64,000 nt of DNA from DTU098 sp964498525 (GTDB lineage Bacteria > Bacillota > Desulfotomaculia > Desulfotomaculales > Pelotomaculaceae). The position numbers and the translations under genes were made by a program. Below, piece after piece: positions 8,971-17,267 of the stretch. The notes under the pieces were generated by a model, which saw nothing but the letters and a program-made list of their open reading frames with translations, did not search any database and was not told the DNA's origin. Numbering within the stretch: position 1 is the stretch's first letter; each line of letters opens with the position of its first letter. The stretch lies in the NCBI GenBank assembly GCA_964498525.1, contig CAZCGU010000002.1, positions 270,113 to 334,112 of the forward strand, in the 5' to 3' direction.

Positions 8971-9474
8971 TTAAAGCGGCTCTGTGCGGATATCCGGCGG
9001 CAGACTGGGCTGCTTGGCAGCGTCCACGGCCAGCTGGTCGCAGCGTTCGTTTTCCGGATTGCCGGCGTGCCCCCTGACCCAGATCATTTTTAAGTCGTGT
9101 AATTCGCATAGTTTTAGAAGCCTGGCCCAGAGATCCGCATTCAGGGCGGGATTCTTTTTATCGCGCATCCACCCGTTGGCCCGCCATTTTTTGGCCCAGT
9201 TTTTTTCTATGGAATTCACCAGATACTGGGAGTCCGTGTAGAGTGTCACCCTGCATTTTTCCTTTAAAATTTCCAGGCCTTTAATAGCGGCCAGGATTTC
9301 CATCCGGTTGTTCGTAGTGTCCATGAAGCCGGCGGATAGTTCCTTGCGATGCCCCCGGTACAGGAGCACCACCCCGTAGCCGCCGGGGCCCGGGTTTCCC
9401 GAGCAGGCCCCGTCGGTATAAATGGTAACTTCTTTTAGCGGTTTATGCGGCGAATTGCCGTTATTGGATGTCAT
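8971..9474 (-). CDS. rnhA: Ribonuclease HI
   Basis: Cleaves the RNA strand of RNA-DNA hybrids. 167 residues from the preferred start. Catalytic acids are visible as YTDGACSGNPGPGG (Asp21), NNRMEIL (Glu59), YTDSQY (Asp81) and ERCDQLA (fourth acid), with the usual VRGHAGNPENERCD handle. An upstream in-frame ATG at 9513 is possible, but ATG 9474 has a GGGGGAG site six bases before it and gives the standard length. It stands alone and is ended by the hairpin at 8806-8846. A second RNase H type (rnhB) is at the left edge. Confidence 0.93.
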   Translation of the reverse strand: MTSNNGNSPHKPLKEVTIYTDGACSGNPGPGGYGVVLLYRGHRKELSAGFMDTTNNRMEILAAIKGLEILKEKCRVTLYTDSQYLVNSIEKNWAKKWRANGWMRDKKNPALNADLWARLLKLCELHDLKMIWVRGHAGNPENERCDQLAVDAAKQPSLPPDIRTEPL

Positions 9475-9645
9475 TAATGCTCCCCCGTTTATTAATAACA
9501 GGCAGACTGCCATGCTTTTTATAAAAATTTTAAGATTCCTTTAAGGGAAAATTAAGCTTTTTATGTAACTATATTACCACAAATACGTTAACACAGGTTT
9601 TTGAATTGTTTAAAACAACGAGAACACTGCAAAGGAGGAACAAAA

Positions 9646-9762
9646 ATGTTTGCGCCGCCGTTGGCAGCAGTGGGAAATGTTATTGTTACTTTTGGCTTAC
9701 TTGGCTTCCTGGGTATCATTGTGCAGTCACTTTCAGATGTAAACCAGGGAGATAATGATTAG
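9646..9762 (+). CDS. Small single-span membrane protein (38 aa)
   Basis: An AAAGGAGG site at 9631-9638 stands seven bases before ATG 9646, an unusually strong signal for so short a frame. The 38-residue product starts MFAPPLAAVGNVIVTFGLLG, has one hydrophobic span (about residues 6-27) and a short acidic tail ending in NQGDND. No family recognised. It is divergent from rnhA and convergent with another very small gene at 9932-10045. A membrane micro-protein acting on a larger complex is one possibility; nothing in the sequence fixes its role. Confidence 0.6.
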   Translation: MFAPPLAAVGNVIVTFGLLGFLGIIVQSLSDVNQGDND

Positions 9763-9931
9763 TTGTTGAAATTATACTATATGGGCAATGGAATATTCAA
9801 GCATGCTAACGTGGCGAAGAAAGCAGGGCCGTCAAATTAAGACGGGCAGGAACATGTTATCAGGCTGTATGTTTAAATTTAGGCTTAAAACAAAAACCGC
9901 AAACCCTTGGCCCGGGCAGCGGTTATTATCA

Positions 9932-10045
9932 TTACAGGTTGCGGATTTCTTCTTTTTCCAGTTGAGGAACAAGGTCTATTTTTACTGATTCTGTCCTCTC
10001 AAAAAAGGCGTATAAAATGCTCTTTAATGTCTCCACAAGACGCAT
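9932..10045 (-). CDS. Small protein (37 aa)
   Basis: ATG 10045 is preceded by GGAGGTG at nine bases and, further up, by TATAAT (about 10067-10073 on the reverse strand). The product starts MRLVETLKSILYAFFERTES, is amphipathic and mixed-charge, and ends QLEKEEIRNL. No family recognised. The strong ribosome binding site is the main reason to call it. Neighbouring bases 9763-9931 and 10046-10275 hold nothing else I can support. Confidence 0.5.
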   Translation of the reverse strand: MRLVETLKSILYAFFERTESVKIDLVPQLEKEEIRNL

Positions 10046-10275
10046 TTGTTAATTCACCTCCAGTTACTATTATAAAATATTGCCGGAAATGATTCATTGA
10101 TTAATTAATGGGATCCCTTCCAGCATTATTTAATGTAAGGAGATACGCTTTTGCCGATCTATAGTTTAAATTGATGGAGTGATACTAAAGTTTGGCTGGA
10201 TATTAAAAGGCAACAGCTAATCGGGTGCGGATAACAAAAGTATATTAAATGATAACGGGGAAAAGTTAACAAAAA

Positions 10276-10306
10276 GGGTGCAATACGTTGATTGCACCCT
10301 TTTTTG
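10276..10306. terminator. Bidirectional rho-independent terminator
   Basis: GGGTGCAAT (10276-10284) pairs perfectly with ATTGCACCC (10291-10299) and is flanked by T runs on both strands. It lies 90 bases past the end of the DUF4349 gene and would terminate that reverse-strand transcript, and any forward transcript too. Confidence 0.85.
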
Positions 10307-10391
10307 TGCGGATTTATTTGTATCGGTAATTCGAATTTCCAGTGGTAAAAATGAGATTTAACGGCAAATACTATGGAGAACAGTTTCAATA

Positions 10392-11255
10392 TTATTTTTC
10401 AATGGTCCTTGACCTGAGTTTTCTGCGAATGCAGTAAAAGATGTAGACGCCAACAGCGATAACAGGTGCATAGGGAAGTATAATTACAAAGAGTATTGCC
10501 AGTTCTTCTAAAGTGTTTACCACGCCGTTTACACCCCGCAGCCAACCGGCTTTAAAGCGCATGTTAAAAGGTTCTCCCTGGGTCAAACCGGTGGAAAGGG
10601 TCTTGGAAGTGCTAAGTTCAAGGTTGATGGTGGCCAGGTTGGTCAGGTTATCCAGTATCTTTAGCCGGGCTTGTTGGGATTCAATCTCACCCCGGATGCG
10701 GGTAAGTTCATTCTCAATCTCCAGCATTTCCTTCACTGTGCCGGCCCTGGCGAGCAGTTCCAGGAGTCTTTTCTCTTGTCTTTCCAGGGTTGTTCTTCTG
10801 GCCTCCGCATCGTAATACTCTTCGGTAACATCCTTTCCGGTTATATTTTTCCGGTCCACCCGGCCCAGGGCTTCCAGGCGGGTTAAAACTTCGTCCAGTC
10901 TTTCAACAGGGACGCGCAGGGTGAACTGACCTTGCTTGCGTTCATCATGCTGCCATATGTCGGCGCTCTCCACATAACCTTCCACTTCTACAGCGAGTCC
11001 CTCAACCTGGGAGGAGGCTGCTTCAACATCCGCCACAATGATCGAAAGCCTTACTTCCCGGGTTACCTTTCTTACTGGACCGGACTGGGCAGCGCCTGCC
11101 GAATCGTAACTGATTACCCGGGCGTTTGTGGGGGATGCTTCCTTGGAGGCAGTACCGTTAAAGTTGTTTGAACTTCCGCAACCGCCCAGTACTGCAATGG
11201 AAAGGATAAAAACAATTATAATTTTTAAAATGGCTTTCTTCCTTATAGAATTCAT
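10392..11255 (-). CDS. DUF4349 domain lipoprotein
   Basis: Surface lipoprotein with a C-terminal membrane anchor; the family's function is unknown. From ATG 11255 the protein opens with a basic start, a hydrophobic stretch and the lipobox LGGC, so it should be lipid-modified. Then comes the DUF4349 domain (VTREVRLSIIVADVEAASSQ through FTLRVPVERLDEVLTRLEALG), a long coiled coil (about 165-215, EARRTTLERQEKRLLELLAR) and a transmembrane segment near the C-terminus (ILFVIILPYAPVIAVGVYIF) with a basic tail. The reading frame is open further upstream to 11387, but that extension lacks a signal peptide at its start and is not preferred. A single-gene unit ended by the hairpin at 10276. Confidence 0.87.
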   Translation of the reverse strand: MNSIRKKAILKIIIVFILSIAVLGGCGSSNNFNGTASKEASPTNARVISYDSAGAAQSGPVRKVTREVRLSIIVADVEAASSQVEGLAVEVEGYVESADIWQHDERKQGQFTLRVPVERLDEVLTRLEALGRVDRKNITGKDVTEEYYDAEARRTTLERQEKRLLELLARAGTVKEMLEIENELTRIRGEIESQQARLKILDNLTNLATINLELSTSKTLSTGLTQGEPFNMRFKAGWLRGVNGVVNTLEELAILFVIILPYAPVIAVGVYIFYCIRRKLRSRTIEK

Positions 11256-11335
11256 AAGATTATTTAACCTTCCTTTATTTGTTATCTTCACCAATGTTGA
11301 CGACGGAAACAGGGGAAAGGTTCCATGAAATATAA

Positions 11336-11623
11336 ATCCCATGCCTCCGGGTTGAAGAAAAAGGTATTGCTTTAAAACTATCCGCACCTAAAAAACACAA
11401 CGAAATTGTGTTGGTGTTGAACAACCCGGCTGTGGTAAAAAAAAGCACGGTCGCTTCATACGGCCATGCAAAAGAAGGAATTGTTAGCGTCACCGGGCAG
11501 TTCAGTTATGCCCGGCGGGTGTCAATTCATTTAATGGTTAACACAATAAATATCAATCAGCAAAAATTACATTTAGCGGCAATGTTTTTTGGTTTTACAC
11601 GTGCATACAAAACCCGGGATTAA
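11336..11623 (+). other. Intergenic stretch with a possible coding remnant
   Basis: Between two reverse-strand genes, the forward frame is open from 11336 to 11623 and reads as plausible protein (for example KKHNEIVLVLNNPAVVKKST), but it has no start codon with a ribosome binding site and no recognised family. It may be a gene fragment or chance. Nothing else is visible in 11256-11635. Confidence 0.2.
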
Positions 11624-11635
11624 ACCGGGCTGTGA

Positions 11636-12772
11636 TCATACTTTAGGGGTAGTCCTTATACCATTGGAAATGGTTTGGAGAAAGGTATTGGTATGTTTTT
11701 TAACCTGCATCATGTCCGTTTTTTGCTCTGATGCATCTTGTTTCCTGGAGCAGGCGCTCTTAATCTTCAGGATCATGTCCGAGCGCTTGCAGTCGGTTAT
11801 GTCCAGGACTATTCCAATTATTCCCGCCAGCACTCCGTCAGTATTTGTATAGGTAGCCTTGTTAAAAACAACATCATGGGTAGTTCCGTCCGCGTACAAT
11901 ACAGTACCTTCATAAACCTGGACACCTGGATTTTGTAGAAGCCTGGAATCCATCTCCTCGTAAGCGTCCGCCAGATTTTTAGGCGCTATATCGTGGGCTT
12001 TTTTCCCGATAATCTGATCCTTGGGGAGTCCGACGAAAACTTCATAGGCTGTATTGCATTCCTGGTAGACCCCCTGGGTGTCTTTGTAAAAGATCGGGTT
12101 GGGAATGCTTTCGATTAGCCTTTGCAGAAAATTATACTGCTCCTGCAGGGCTTCTTCCGCCTTCTTACGCACCAGGATTTCATGCTGCAGCTTCTGGTTG
12201 GCGGCTATTATTTCGTTGGTCCGTTCCACCACCATTTCTTCCAGATTGTCGCGGTGTTTTTGCAATTCATTTTTCAACCGTTCGCGTTCGGTAATGTCTG
12301 TAACAAATGCGTAATAATACATAGCAATGCCTTCACTATTGCAGACCTGGTGCTCCAATAATTCAACCGGAATTCTAGTGCCGTCCTTACGCTGGTATTC
12401 CTTTTGGAAGCGTACGGGTTCGCCCGTGCAGCGCATTTTGTCCAGCATTTTAGCCTGGTGTTCGCGCCACTCCCTTGGTGTCAAGTCCATATCCCAGGAT
12501 ATGGTTTGTAATTCTTCCTTGGTGTAGCCTGTTAAATCACAGTAAGCCTTGTTGCAAGTCATGATATAGCCGCCGGGGTAGACTGCCGCAAATGGTTGCG
12601 AAGAGCGTTCAATCACATCAGCCAGAAACATTACCCGCTCCTGCATTTTCCAGAATGCCTCATCCGCACGCTTTCGTCTTGTTTCCATAGCTTTAAGAAG
12701 GGCATTCTCCTGGCGCAGAACTTCCAGTTCCTGGACTAATTGTTCTTCCTTTGACGTATTCTTATCAGTCAC
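11636..12772 (-). CDS. Two-PAS-domain protein without an output domain
   Basis: 378 residues. N-terminal coiled coil (1-45), PAS/PAC domain 1 (about 50-170; NKAYCDLTGYTKEEL, FVTDITERERLKNELQ), a connecting coiled coil (170-215) and PAS/PAC domain 2 (about 220-335; IPNPIFYKDTQGVYQECN, GIVLDITDCKRSDMI). It then ends in about 45 polar residues without any kinase, GGDEF or helix-turn-helix domain. The same PAS-coiled-coil style is seen in the histidine kinase at 27390-29069. It may be a partner sensor acting through protein contacts, or a kinase gene that has lost its 3' end; the C-terminal tail has no homology I recognise. Confidence 0.8.
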   Translation of the reverse strand: MTDKNTSKEEQLVQELEVLRQENALLKAMETRRKRADEAFWKMQERVMFLADVIERSSQPFAAVYPGGYIMTCNKAYCDLTGYTKEELQTISWDMDLTPREWREHQAKMLDKMRCTGEPVRFQKEYQRKDGTRIPVELLEHQVCNSEGIAMYYYAFVTDITERERLKNELQKHRDNLEEMVVERTNEIIAANQKLQHEILVRKKAEEALQEQYNFLQRLIESIPNPIFYKDTQGVYQECNTAYEVFVGLPKDQIIGKKAHDIAPKNLADAYEEMDSRLLQNPGVQVYEGTVLYADGTTHDVVFNKATYTNTDGVLAGIIGIVLDITDCKRSDMILKIKSACSRKQDASEQKTDMMQVKKHTNTFLQTISNGIRTTPKV

Positions 12773-13156
12773 TTTTGCCCCTCCAATTTTATACCGTTTA
12801 CTTTTTTAGTAAATGAAAGGCACCTTTTAACGTGTTATAAATTTTGGAGAACCGGTATTATGTTTATTTTAATAAAATTTAAAGAAACTTACAACCAAAA
12901 CAGGCATTACCCAGTCAAACATATTGAAGATATTAATGAATAATAATCAGGCACATTTATACTGTTTGGGATAGTATGGGATTAAATGTTGTGTTTGCAG
13001 GGATATTCACAAATTGTGTCGAATTTTGTAAAATATTATATTTAATGTTCCCCTCAAATGGTGGTTCACTTTACCGTATAAAGAAGTAAGGGAAAAACCC
13101 TCCCACTTTTTAACGGGAAAGAGGTGAACACCCGCAAGAGAAGGGGTGTATAAAAC
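12773..13156. other. Divergent intergenic region upstream of sigI
   Basis: 384 bases, AT-rich in the left part. There is a small palindrome CACAAATTGTG at about 13007-13017 and a weak promoter-like pair (TTGTGT, then TTATAT) just after. No clear SigI-type autoregulatory boxes could be assigned by eye. An AGGGGTG site precedes the TTG start of sigI. No gene is seen. Confidence 0.4.
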
Positions 13157-13891
13157 TTGTTTCCTGTACGGGAGCCGGATGATACCGTGAAAATAATCAA
13201 GCAGGGGGATCTGCAGGCGCGGGAGGATTTCCTGGAAAGTTGCAAACCTTTTATCCATAGGGCGGCCTGCAAATTTTGCAGGCGTGTTTTGGATTGGGGC
13301 AGGGATGATGAATTGGCGGTTGCCCTGATTGCCTTTAATGAGGCCATCGATCGTTTTCGGGAGGACAGTCACGTCCCCTTTCTGGCCTTTGCCAGGCTGG
13401 TCATGTTAAGCCGGCTTAAAGATTACTACCGGCGGGAGAATAGGGTCGCCGCCGCCGGTCTTTCCCTGGAAGCGGACGTTCAGAACAACCTGGAGTACGC
13501 CAGGGCCCGGGAAGCTTATCTGGAAGAAGAAGCTTCCCGGGAAAGGGAAGAAGAAATAAAGGAATATGAGCAGTTATTAAGCAGCTATGGGGTAACCTTT
13601 GGGGATCTGGTCAAGTGTTCGCCACGGCGCCGGGATACCCGCCGCTCCCTTCTCCTTGCAGCCCATGAACTTGCGGGAAGCAGCCAACTATTTACCGAAC
13701 TAAGAACGAAAAAAAAGCTTCCATTAATGGGACTGGAAAAGGTAACGGGGTTGAGCCGCAAAACCCTGGAGAGGGGAAGAAAATATATCATTGCCATGGC
13801 TTTATTGATTTGTAACCGGGAGGAGTATTTATACCTTGGTTCCTATCTTAAATTGCCTTCCCCGGCTGAAAAGGGGGTGCCGGAAAAATAA
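13157..13891 (+). CDS. sigI: RNA polymerase sigma factor SigI
   Basis: 244 residues, the normal size for SigI, a sigma-70-related factor for heat or envelope/polysaccharide sensing in firmicutes. Family signatures: an N-terminal region with DTVKIIKQGDLQAREDFL, the region-2 like block DDELAVALIAFNEAIDRF and FLAFARLVMLSRLKDYYRRE (about 60-100), and the C-terminal SigI-specific domain with GLEKVTGLSRKTLERGRKYI (about 195-215). The start chosen is TTG 13157; GTG 13187 is an alternative. It overlaps the rsgI start by one base, so the pair is translated together, as expected for a sigma factor and its anti-sigma partner. Confidence 0.92.
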   Translation: MFPVREPDDTVKIIKQGDLQAREDFLESCKPFIHRAACKFCRRVLDWGRDDELAVALIAFNEAIDRFREDSHVPFLAFARLVMLSRLKDYYRRENRVAAAGLSLEADVQNNLEYARAREAYLEEEASREREEEIKEYEQLLSSYGVTFGDLVKCSPRRRDTRRSLLLAAHELAGSSQLFTELRTKKKLPLMGLEKVTGLSRKTLERGRKYIIAMALLICNREEYLYLGSYLKLPSPAEKGVPEK

Positions 13892-15120
13892 TGAAAACTC
13901 ACGGGATGGTTGTTAAGGTAAAAAGCAGCTCATATATTGTGCTCACGCCCGAAGGGGAATACCTGGAAGTGCCATTGGGCAAAGGCTCGCGGGCCGGACT
14001 GGGCCGGAAGATTGAAATTATCCAAAAGGAAAAGCTGCCCTATTTTAAATTTCTAATGGTCGCGGCTTCCTTGCTGGCGATGGTTCTAGTCAGTCAGCTC
14101 TTTCCTTTGGCGCCGCCGACCGCTGCAGCTTACCTGACCATTGACATTAACCCCAGCGTTGAGCTGGCGGTTGATTCCAATGAAAAAGTGGTTTCCGCCA
14201 GGGGACTGGATCCTGCCGGTGAAGAGATTTTAACTAGAGTTATGGTCAAGGGGCAAAAATTGCAAAATGCGGTTGCCCGGATTGTAAGCCAAGCCATGAC
14301 CGATCAGTTCCTCTGTGCAGAGGATGAAAATATAATTCTGGCGACACTTACTGTGGAAGAAGATCGGGAACCTCTGGTTGATCTGGATGTTATCTACGAA
14401 GCTATTGAGAACCCGGTAAGATCGGGCGGCGTCCGGGCGGAAATAATAATCGAGCCGGTGGCGCCCCAGATGCGTGAGGATGCAGTAAAAACCGGCCTTT
14501 CCACCGGCAAGTTCCTGGTGCTTCAAAAATCGGGGGTAAAAGGAGTACCGGTGAGCGCGGCGAAACTGGGCGAATCAAGTCTGGGAAATCTTGAAAAGAC
14601 AAACAAAATAAGCATTATTGAACTGATCCGGGAAGAAGGGGTTAACGGAAATGAAAGAAGTGCGGGGACCGGGAAGAGCATAAACGATGGAAACGACCGG
14701 GCGGGTATTTATCACGAAGGCCGTGACAGGGATCCGGATTATGTTAAGTTGTTGAAAGGAAAGACAACTAAAACAGGGGCGGATCATGGGCAGGGCGGGG
14801 ACCAAAAAGCCCAGCCGGGCAAAAGTGACGCAAAATATAAAGATAAATCAAAAAATCAGCAGGCAAGCTCTGTAAACAGCGGTAAAAAAGATAACAATTA
14901 CAATGACAATAACAATAAAAATAGCGACAACTTCTATGAAGATGAAAATAATAACAAAAGCCACCCCGGGGATGCAAATAAAAACAAATGGAATAATAGC
15001 GGCAGCAACAATAATAATGATAGGGCAAAAAGCAATAATAATTACGGCGGAAACAACGATGACAGAAAAAATGGGGATAACAAAGATAATAATAAAAATG
15101 TAAAGAAAAATCATAATTAA
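13891..15120 (+). CDS. rsgI: RsgI-type anti-sigma-I factor with Asn-rich tail
   Basis: 409 residues. Cytoplasmic anti-sigma domain (1-50, MVVKVKSSSYIVLTPEGEYL), one transmembrane segment (about 53-72), then an extracellular domain starting YLTIDINPSVEL. The Asn87-Pro88 pair in INPSVEL is where RsgI proteins are known to self-cleave before regulated proteolysis frees SigI. Residues beyond about 245 become hydrophilic and from about 290 almost wholly Asn, Lys, Asp and Gly. This is a disordered tail where many clostridial RsgI proteins carry a carbohydrate-binding module instead. The tail DNA is AAT/AAC-rich. It overlaps sigI by one base. Confidence 0.9.
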   Translation: MKTHGMVVKVKSSSYIVLTPEGEYLEVPLGKGSRAGLGRKIEIIQKEKLPYFKFLMVAASLLAMVLVSQLFPLAPPTAAAYLTIDINPSVELAVDSNEKVVSARGLDPAGEEILTRVMVKGQKLQNAVARIVSQAMTDQFLCAEDENIILATLTVEEDREPLVDLDVIYEAIENPVRSGGVRAEIIIEPVAPQMREDAVKTGLSTGKFLVLQKSGVKGVPVSAAKLGESSLGNLEKTNKISIIELIREEGVNGNERSAGTGKSINDGNDRAGIYHEGRDRDPDYVKLLKGKTTKTGADHGQGGDQKAQPGKSDAKYKDKSKNQQASSVNSGKKDNNYNDNNNKNSDNFYEDENNNKSHPGDANKNKWNNSGSNNNNDRAKSNNNYGGNNDDRKNGDNKDNNKNVKKNHN

Positions 15121-15171
15121 TTCCGGAGAGAACGGTGCCACGGCGCTTTGCTTTTGTTTAATTTTGCCAGG

Positions 15172-15723
15172 TCAGGAGAAAAGGCTGAAGATTTGCAGGA
15201 AAACAGCCGTCACGGCGGCGGCCATTACCGGTCCGCAAGGAGTTCCCCGCAGCAACAGGATGCCCAGTACGCTCCCTACCGTCATCCCAAAAATAATTTC
15301 CGGGCTCAGGTTCATCAAGTTAAGTCCGTCGCTGTTGAGCTTTGTGGCCAGCGCTCCTGCCGCCAGGGCATAAATGCCTTTTATTGAGGCCAGGGAGTGC
15401 AGGTCCTTTGTTGTTAGTTGCTCGGTGGCAACCGGGGTCAAGATGTGCAGCATCAGAAGAACAAGACCAATTTCCAGACCACGCTCTCCCAGAACCGGCA
15501 GGATGATGTGTTCAAGCCTGAAATAACGGATACACAGCAGGATGCAGGCAGAAGTTACCACCAGATTGGATCGCCCGAAAAGGCCAAGAAATAATAAAAT
15601 TATCAGGATCAATTCTGTTGAAGTTAGATTCCAGATGTTGCTGCTCAAGGCAAAATCAGCTCCATAAGAAACAAACTGTTGGCAGTCTTGTTTTGCAAAA
15701 TCCCCGGCTGTAAATCTGTTCAA
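15172..15723 (-). CDS. DUF441 family membrane protein
   Basis: Small integral membrane protein of the DUF441 (YtwI-like) family, function unknown. Four or more hydrophobic spans: ELILIILLFLGLFGRSNLVV, the ILPVLGERGLEIGLVLLML region, a central span and the C-terminal AAAVTAVFLQIFSLF. Signature SPEIIFGMTVGSVLGILLLRG is typical. The ATG at 15723 gives about 35 extra polar residues; a TTG near 15645 with an upstream GGAG would match the usual family length and may be the true start. It is convergent with rsgI, 50 bases away. Confidence 0.82.
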   Translation of the reverse strand: MNRFTAGDFAKQDCQQFVSYGADFALSSNIWNLTSTELILIILLFLGLFGRSNLVVTSACILLCIRYFRLEHIILPVLGERGLEIGLVLLMLHILTPVATEQLTTKDLHSLASIKGIYALAAGALATKLNSDGLNLMNLSPEIIFGMTVGSVLGILLLRGTPCGPVMAAAVTAVFLQIFSLFS

Positions 15724-16086
15724 GCAGATTCTGAATATTAATCTTACTGTCCCTCAAGTTGTTATTCTTACTTGGCGTTGATCAATAACAGGACGGTTTT
15801 GTATATGATAGATTATGCTTCAAGTACCACAATATTACATTGGTTACAGCTCTTTTTCCCGAGGTGGGCATAGGCATTCACGAGAGATACATTGTTAAAG
15901 CGGATAGATTATACGCCGGATTCAGGATAAATTGCCGAAAATTTAAGTCTAAAACCCCCTGATTCTGTTATAATTATATTTACAGGGAGGAAAGATTTCA
16001 GACCGGAGATTACTCTATTTTTAAGCAGATTTTCATTTTAAAAAACCATTCAATTAATTAATATGGGCGGATGGGGGGATTGACTC
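15724..16086. other. Intergenic region, candidate forward promoter
   Basis: 363 bases, no gene supported. A TATAAT box near 15969 preceded by AT-rich sequence, and an AGGGAGGAAAG stretch with no usable start codon after it, are the only signals. They could belong to the metallophosphoesterase transcript, whose own ribosome binding site (GGGGGGA) is at about 16074-16080. Confidence 0.3.
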
Positions 16087-16884
16087 GTGCGCCTGCTCTA
16101 TTTTACAGACACGCATATTTGTTCCGTGAAGCCGGATAACCGCAGGGATAATTTCTTGCAAGCCATGGAGGCGAAGCTTTCGGAGATCGTGGAATTGTGC
16201 CGCTTGCTGAGTATTGATTATGTTATTCACGGGGGGGACCTCTTTGATCAACCCAATCCGGATCAGAGGTCTCTGGATTTATTGGGCGGGTTTTTAGACA
16301 GGCTGGAACTTCCTGTTTACTGTGTCGCGGGAAACCATGATCTGATCGACCAGCGGTTGGACAGCCTGGAAGGCACCGCCCTGGGCAGCCTGGCCCGTCT
16401 GGAGTGTGTACACCTGCTTCAGCCGAGCGAAATGGTTTACCTCTCCAACAACAATCTCGTTCTCCAGTTGAGCGGCCAGCATTACTACCGCGGTATTGAC
16501 GGGCGGGACGGCGGTAAGGTTTATATGGTCAATAAAAAGAGCTGCGATCTGGCCGTCCATGTGGTCCACAGCATGCTTTTGCCCAGGGCCTTTTCCGAAA
16601 AAGTACCCTGCACACTTATTTCCAGCGTTACTGCCACCGAGGCCGATTTTACCCTGGGCGCCCACGCCCACCTTGGCTACCACGTGACCAGGGACGGCAA
16701 GCATTTCCTTAATCCCGGAGCCCTGGCACGGGTAACAAATCTATCCCGGGAGCGGATCAGGACACCACAGGTGCTTTATCTGGATTTCACCTCGGCCAAT
16801 TATAATTACAGGTTTATCCCGTTGGGGGCCGCACGTCCCGGTAACGAGGTTATGGAAGAAAACGCCGGAATAGGCAAGGGCTAA
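16087..16884 (+). CDS. Calcineurin-like metallophosphoesterase (SbcD/Mre11-like)
   Basis: 265 residues. All five metallophosphoesterase motifs are present in order: FTDTHI (Asp8, His10), HGGDLFDQP (about 48-56), AGNHDLIDQ (about 79-87), VVHSMLLP and GAHAHLGYH. The arrangement with YFTDTHICSVKPDNRRDN and the dimer region is closest to the exonuclease SbcD, but the C-terminal capping domain is short and no sbcC ATPase follows, so nuclease activity on DNA is not certain. The start is GTG 16087 with a GGGGGGA site. It is probably monocistronic. Confidence 0.82.
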   Translation: MRLLYFTDTHICSVKPDNRRDNFLQAMEAKLSEIVELCRLLSIDYVIHGGDLFDQPNPDQRSLDLLGGFLDRLELPVYCVAGNHDLIDQRLDSLEGTALGSLARLECVHLLQPSEMVYLSNNNLVLQLSGQHYYRGIDGRDGGKVYMVNKKSCDLAVHVVHSMLLPRAFSEKVPCTLISSVTATEADFTLGAHAHLGYHVTRDGKHFLNPGALARVTNLSRERIRTPQVLYLDFTSANYNYRFIPLGAARPGNEVMEENAGIGKG

Positions 16885-16974
16885 GAGGGATCGGGGGCAG
16901 CTCTGCACCAATTTATCTCTCAATCTTTTAAACACGTGGAGATCGCCTATACTTTTGCACGGTGAAAATTATCA

Positions 16975-17003
16975 TTGACACAAGGGATTTTCCTGAATAT
17001 AAT
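16975..17003 (+). promoter_or_regulatory. Consensus sigma-A promoter
   Basis: TTGACA at 16975-16980, a 17-base spacer and TATAAT at 16998-17003: perfect match to both boxes with ideal spacing. Transcription would start near 17010 and reads toward the zinc-ribbon gene at 17268. Confidence 0.9.
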
Positions 17004-17021
17004 CATACTAAATCCATTGTA

Positions 17022-17037
17022 ATTATACTAGTATAAT
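17022..17037. promoter_or_regulatory. 16-bp perfect palindrome, candidate operator
   Basis: ATTATACTAGTATAAT is its own reverse complement and lies 19-34 bases after the -10 box, just beyond the expected start of transcription. A repressor bound there would block the strong promoter. It could instead supply a second -10 box (TATAAT at 17032). Confidence 0.5.
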
Positions 17038-17267
17038 CTATCTTATTTTTATTCATACTGGAGACTCGAAAACACAACAAAATGCGCTGATACGGGAGTG
17101 TACCAAAAAAAAAGCCCCGGCAGGGCACGCCTGAAGGGTTTACTGCGGCGGCTAAACCTGGTGATATTGTACTGAAGCTGTATCATTTGCTGTTCTTTTT
17201 CCACGACCGTTTTAAATTGTTTGGTTTTATTGACCGGGGGATTTTGAAAAATTTTGGAGGTGCTTCT

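Noticed and set aside
14848..15141. Reverse-strand frame that looks like a very hydrophobic membrane protein
   Set aside because: It is the antisense of the Asn/Lys/Asp-rich rsgI tail; AAT/AAC codons read backwards give Ile/Val runs. No ribosome binding site.
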